From: an uncultured Eubacteriales bacterium | Lineage (GTDB): Bacteria; Bacillota; Clostridia; Lachnospirales; Lachnospiraceae | Assembly: GCA_900313765.1 (NCBI GenBank) | Contig: OMSN01000058.1 | Location: 1-16,766, forward strand | DNA length: 16,766 nt | Reading direction: 5' to 3' | In this document: positions 14,020 to 16,766 of the stretch, piece after piece | Position numbering within the stretch: position 1 is the stretch's first letter | How the letters are laid out: the number at the start of each line of letters is the position of its first letter | The notes under the pieces: model-generated | Told to the model about the DNA's origin: nothing | What the model saw: only the letters and a program-made list of their open reading frames with translations | Database searches by the model: none | Program-made: the position numbers and the translations under genes

Positions 14020-15288
14020 TTACGCATTCTTTGGGAGCAGGATGCGGATCCTGGTGCCAAGGCCGGTTCTCGAGAGGATCTCAAAATGCCCCTTGTGCTT
14101 GTCCACGATCCATTTGGCGATGGACAGGCCCAAGCCTGTGCCCTGGTAGGAGCGGACTTCATCGGACCGGTAGAAGCGCTCAAACATCTGTTTCACATCT
14201 GATTCCTGCATGCCGATACCGGTATCCTGGACCTGGATGTAGGCTTCATTTCCGGCTGTCCCGCACTCCAGCAGGATCTCATCCCCGGGTTTGGTGTATT
14301 TTGCCGCATTGTCGATCAGGATCCGGACGGCCTGCTTGAGAAGTCCCGGATCAGCGCTGACAAACAGGGCTTCCTCGGACGGGCGGTAGCGGTACGGATG
14401 CTCCTCATCGATCATGAACGATTCTTCATAGACCTCCTGCATCATGGAACGAAGATCTGTCTCTTCCAGGGTGACGGAGGTCTTTCCGCTGTCTCCGCGG
14501 GCCAGGAAGAGCAGCTGCTCTACCAGATGATTCATCTGCTGCGCTTCGTTCCGTATGGCAGTGATGGACTCGTCCAGGATCTTCTCATCCTCCTTGCCCC
14601 AGCGGTCCAGCATGTCAGCGTATCCCTGAATGACAGCGATGGGCGTTCGGAGCTCGTGGGATGCGTCGTTGACAAAACGGGCCTGCTGACGGTAGGTATC
14701 CCGCATCCGGATCAGAAGATTGTTGATGGCAGCTTCTACGCCGGTCAGATCCGAATCCTGGAAGGAGAGGGTCTGTGCTTCGCCCGGACGGATGTGTTCG
14801 ATAGCATCCTCCAGAAGCTGGTACTTGTCTTCCGAGAAGGAGAGCCTGCTCAGCTCGTCAGCCTTAAGAGCTATCTCATTGATCGGGCTGAGGATCCTGC
14901 GTATCCGCCGGTTTTCGCCAAAATACCCCAGAAGCAGGCCGAGCATCTGGAGTGCCAGGAGTGCCAGTATGATGGTTCCCGCGGTGATGAGGAAGACCGT
15001 GATATCCTTGTTCAGAAGGGCCGCCCCGCTTTTGTCATGGATCCTGTACCAGATCCGGTTTGCATTCCCGTCGACAGTCAGACGGCGGCTGACATCCGCA
15101 AAAGAGTACAGCGAAGAGAGGCTGCTGTATTCCATCCCGACCAGGAACGCGAGGAAGGACAGCGCAAAAGCGAGGACATCTGAGAACAGGTAGATGCCCA
15201 TCTTCTTGCGGACCATTCGCATGTTCAGTTTTCTGGTGATGGAAGTCATCCGGCGGGACTGATCGCCGTAGATTCTCTTCTTTTTCAT
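14020..15288 (-). CDS. Sensor histidine kinase
   Basis: This is a membrane sensor kinase of 422 residues. Two membrane segments (about 31-52 and 95-122) enclose a short outer loop of about 42 residues, too small for a ligand domain. A HAMP-like linker follows, interrupted by an extra segment (about 145-180). The dimerisation helix carries the phospho-acceptor His211 in DASHELRTP. The ATP-binding domain has Asn327 (LIDNAAKY), DTGIGM (355-360), FERFYRSD (369-376) and GTGLGL (383-388), so it looks active. Its ATG lies one base after the response-regulator stop, so the two are translated together. The small outer loop suggests sensing within or at the membrane, or through a partner. The signal is unknown. 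Confidence 0.93.
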   Translation of the reverse strand: MKKKRIYGDQSRRMTSITRKLNMRMVRKKMGIYLFSDVLAFALSFLAFLVGMEYSSLSSLYSFADVSRRLTVDGNANRIWYRIHDKSGAALLNKDITVFLITAGTIILALLALQMLGLLLGYFGENRRIRRILSPINEIALKADELSRLSFSEDKYQLLEDAIEHIRPGEAQTLSFQDSDLTGVEAAINNLLIRMRDTYRQQARFVNDASHELRTPIAVIQGYADMLDRWGKEDEKILDESITAIRNEAQQMNHLVEQLLFLARGDSGKTSVTLEETDLRSMMQEVYEESFMIDEEHPYRYRPSEEALFVSADPGLLKQAVRILIDNAAKYTKPGDEILLECGTAGNEAYIQVQDTGIGMQESDVKQMFERFYRSDEVRSYQGTGLGLSIAKWIVDKHKGHFEILSRTGLGTRIRILLPKNA

Positions 15289-15289
15289 T

Positions 15290-16000
15290 TCAGGCTTCCC
15301 ATTTATTAATCACGTATCCGACGCCGCGGACTGTGCGGATCATATGCACATCGAAGACGTCATCGATCTTGGAGCGAAGGTACCGGATGTACACATCGAT
15401 CACATTGGTCTCTCCGGCATATTCATAGCCGCACACTTTCTCCAGAAGCGTATCCCTGGAGAGCACGATGTCCATGTTTTCCAGCAGGGTCCGGAGCATC
15501 AGAAACTCCCGGTTGGTCAGAGGGATTTCGTGCCCATTCATGGTGACCCTGTGCCTGGGAATGTCCATGGTAAGCGGCCCCCAGACCAGCATGCCTTCGG
15601 ATGTTGTCTGCACCCCCTGTACATTGCCGTCCTGACGGGGATGGAGCTTGAGAGCCACACGGATCCTGGCCAGCAGTTCTTCGATTGCGAAGGGCTTCGT
15701 GACATAATCGACTGCGCCTGCGTCCAGACCGGAGACCTTATCCATGACGGCATCGCGGGCAGTCAGCAGGATCACCGGCGTATCCTTCTCCTTCTTCAGC
15801 CGGCGCAGGACCTCCAGACCGTTCAACTCCGGGAGCATGATATCCAGCAGAATCAGATCATAGGATCCCGCCAGAGCCTCGGCAAGGGCAGCGCGTCCGC
15901 TGCCCTCTGTTCTGACTTCGTAGCCTTCATGGATCAGTTCCAGCTCGACAAAGCGGGCCAGTTTTTCTTCATCTTCCACAACCAGGATCTTTGCACTCAT
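15290..16000 (-). CDS. OmpR-family response regulator
   Basis: This is the partner of the kinase encoded directly after it. The receiver domain (about 1-115) has the acidic pocket Glu9-Asp10, phospho-acceptor Asp53 (LILLDIMLP), Thr80 (LLTARD) and Lys102 (VTKPF). The C-terminal winged helix (about 140-234) ends in the typical MIRTVRGVGYVINKWEA. The length of 236 residues is normal. The start is ATG 16000, preceded on the minus strand by AGGAGTG. It follows the DUF4342 gene by 44 bases in the same direction, so one three-gene operon is likely. OmpR-type regulators bind pairs of direct repeats spaced by 10-11 bp; such a pair lies upstream of the operon at 16730-16746. Confidence 0.94.
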   Translation of the reverse strand: MSAKILVVEDEEKLARFVELELIHEGYEVRTEGSGRAALAEALAGSYDLILLDIMLPELNGLEVLRRLKKEKDTPVILLTARDAVMDKVSGLDAGAVDYVTKPFAIEELLARIRVALKLHPRQDGNVQGVQTTSEGMLVWGPLTMDIPRHRVTMNGHEIPLTNREFLMLRTLLENMDIVLSRDTLLEKVCGYEYAGETNVIDVYIRYLRSKIDDVFDVHMIRTVRGVGYVINKWEA

Positions 16001-16044
16001 AGGTCACTCCTGTCCATGCAGGACTGCTGCCAGTCTGCAATTGG

Positions 16045-16602
16045 TTACTCTTTGCCAGCGTTGTCTTTATCAGCCTGTTTTGCATTCGCGAACCCTTCCT
16101 TCAGGCTCTCGGCTGCATTTCCCGCAGATTCCATAAATGCATTGGCTTCCTTCAGATCATCCTTTCCCTCGAAGGAATAACGCACTCCGAACAGCAGGGC
16201 GACCAGCATGATCGGGATCGCAGCTTTCCATGTGAAGAGCAGGATCACGACAGCTGCGATCAGAGGAAGGCGGACCAGGTTGGTGTCATGATGATTGATG
16301 CAGAAGGAATTGTCTCTGCAGATGCGAAGGAAGTTGCGGATGGCGCCGCCGATGGTCTTGCCGGGGCGGGGCTGTCTCTCTTCCTGCTCCTGCACCTTCT
16401 GGATCACAGGGATGTATTCTTCCTGCTGGTCATAGCTGGTGGAGTACTGTTCCTGCCTGGGACCGTCCGTCTTGCCTGCCTTTTCCAGCGCGACCATCGC
16501 ATCCAGCAGATCCCAGTTATTTTCCTCCAGGGCAGCCTTGGCCTCTCCATAAGTTACATTTGCACGTTCTCTGAGCTTTTCGACTTTTTCCAGATTATCC
16601 AT
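16045..16602 (-). CDS. DUF4342 family protein: UBA-like domain plus membrane segment
   Basis: This is a 185-residue protein of unknown function. Residues 1-44 form a UBA-like three-helix domain (VEKLRERANVTYGEAKAALE, then NNWDLLDAMVALEKAGK), similar to the N-terminus of EF-Ts. A Gln/Glu-rich linker (45-80) leads to the DUF4342 core, with a hydrophobic stretch at about 111-140 that can cross the membrane once or form a hairpin. A charged tail rich in Ala, Lys and Glu ends the protein. The start ATG 16602 is chosen because the domain begins there and GGAAAGGA lies upstream. An in-frame ATG at 16695, with AGAGG before it, would add 31 unconserved-looking residues. It leads the operon with the two-component system and may be its accessory sensor or main target. 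Confidence 0.85.
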   Translation of the reverse strand: MDNLEKVEKLRERANVTYGEAKAALEENNWDLLDAMVALEKAGKTDGPRQEQYSTSYDQQEEYIPVIQKVQEQEERQPRPGKTIGGAIRNFLRICRDNSFCINHHDTNLVRLPLIAAVVILLFTWKAAIPIMLVALLFGVRYSFEGKDDLKEANAFMESAGNAAESLKEGFANAKQADKDNAGKE

Positions 16603-16729
16603 GTTCTGTTCCTTTCCTGTGTCTGCATCTGCGCAGCTGTGTATGTATCCCAGCCTTCCCGCTGACCGGTCCGGCATCTCTTTGACGATTGTCATGATAT
16701 CGCCTCTGTCTTAACCAGGCTTTTAAGTA

Positions 16730-16746
16730 AGATTAAAAACAGATTA
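16730..16746 (-). promoter_or_regulatory. Direct repeat AGATTA-N5-AGATTA upstream of the two-component operon
   Basis: Two exact AGATTA copies (TAATCT on the operon strand) start 11 bases apart, one helical turn, in an A/T-rich stretch 128 bases or more before the DUF4342 start. This is the usual geometry for OmpR-family binding sites and suggests self-regulation. No convincing -35/-10 pair was found next to it. Confidence 0.4.
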
Positions 16747-16766
16747 GAAAAAGGCTGACACAGGAT

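Noticed and set aside
1..16766. CRISPR array, insertion sequence, prophage or toxin-antitoxin pair
   Set aside because: No regularly spaced repeats, transposase or integrase motifs or small toxin-like gene pairs were seen on either strand.

Overview
The window reads as chromosomal DNA of a moderately G+C-rich, low-oxygen Firmicute, probably a gut Clostridia/Erysipelotrichia-type organism. This is inferred from strong AGGAGG-like ribosome sites, a YitT family protein, a DegV family protein, a DUF4342 protein and a sulfo-transaldolase-type sulfoquinovose (SQ) operon. The species cannot be named from sequence alone. No rRNA, tRNA, CRISPR array, transposase or phage gene was seen, and no gene-free stretch exceeds 300 bases.

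Layout. (1) 44-2000: a LysR-type regulator (minus) is divergent from a degV gene (plus). The degV gene is broken near its start by a perfect 37-bp tandem duplication. (2) 2024-3457: a sodium:neurotransmitter-symporter (LeuT-fold) transporter has its own promoter and a strong hairpin at the predicted 5' end of its mRNA. (3) 3506-3566: two back-to-back palindromes, one a perfect 32-bp palindrome, lie between convergent genes. (4) 3583-4458: a YitT-family membrane protein (minus). (5) 4549-13991: a plus-strand operon of GH31 sulfoquinovosidase, GPH-family symporter, transaldolase, 3-hydroxyisobutyrate-dehydrogenase-type reductase, fucose/arabinose-isomerase-like isomerase, ROK regulator and Na/Pi-cotransporter-like protein. 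(6) 14020-16746: a minus-strand operon of DUF4342 membrane protein, OmpR-type response regulator and sensor histidine kinase, with an 11-bp-spaced direct repeat upstream.

The central operon encodes every step expected for sulfoglycolysis by the transaldolase (sulfo-TAL) route. SQ glycosides enter by the GPH symporter and the GH31 enzyme releases SQ. The isomerase makes 6-deoxy-6-sulfofructose, and the transaldolase passes its three-carbon part to glyceraldehyde 3-phosphate, giving fructose 6-phosphate and sulfolactaldehyde. The reductase then makes 2,3-dihydroxypropanesulfonate (DHPS) for excretion. The ROK protein is the likely local regulator. The pathway itself is already known in Firmicutes.

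The unusual points are these. The transaldolase lacks about 35 residues that should form the middle of its barrel. The sulfoquinovosidase has Gln where E. coli YihQ has the sulfonate-binding Arg301. The ROK protein is about 30 residues short near its C-terminus. A Na/Pi-type transporter is joined to the operon where an exporter of the sulfonate end product would be expected. Together with the degV duplication, these length changes make it worth confirming the sequence with raw reads.
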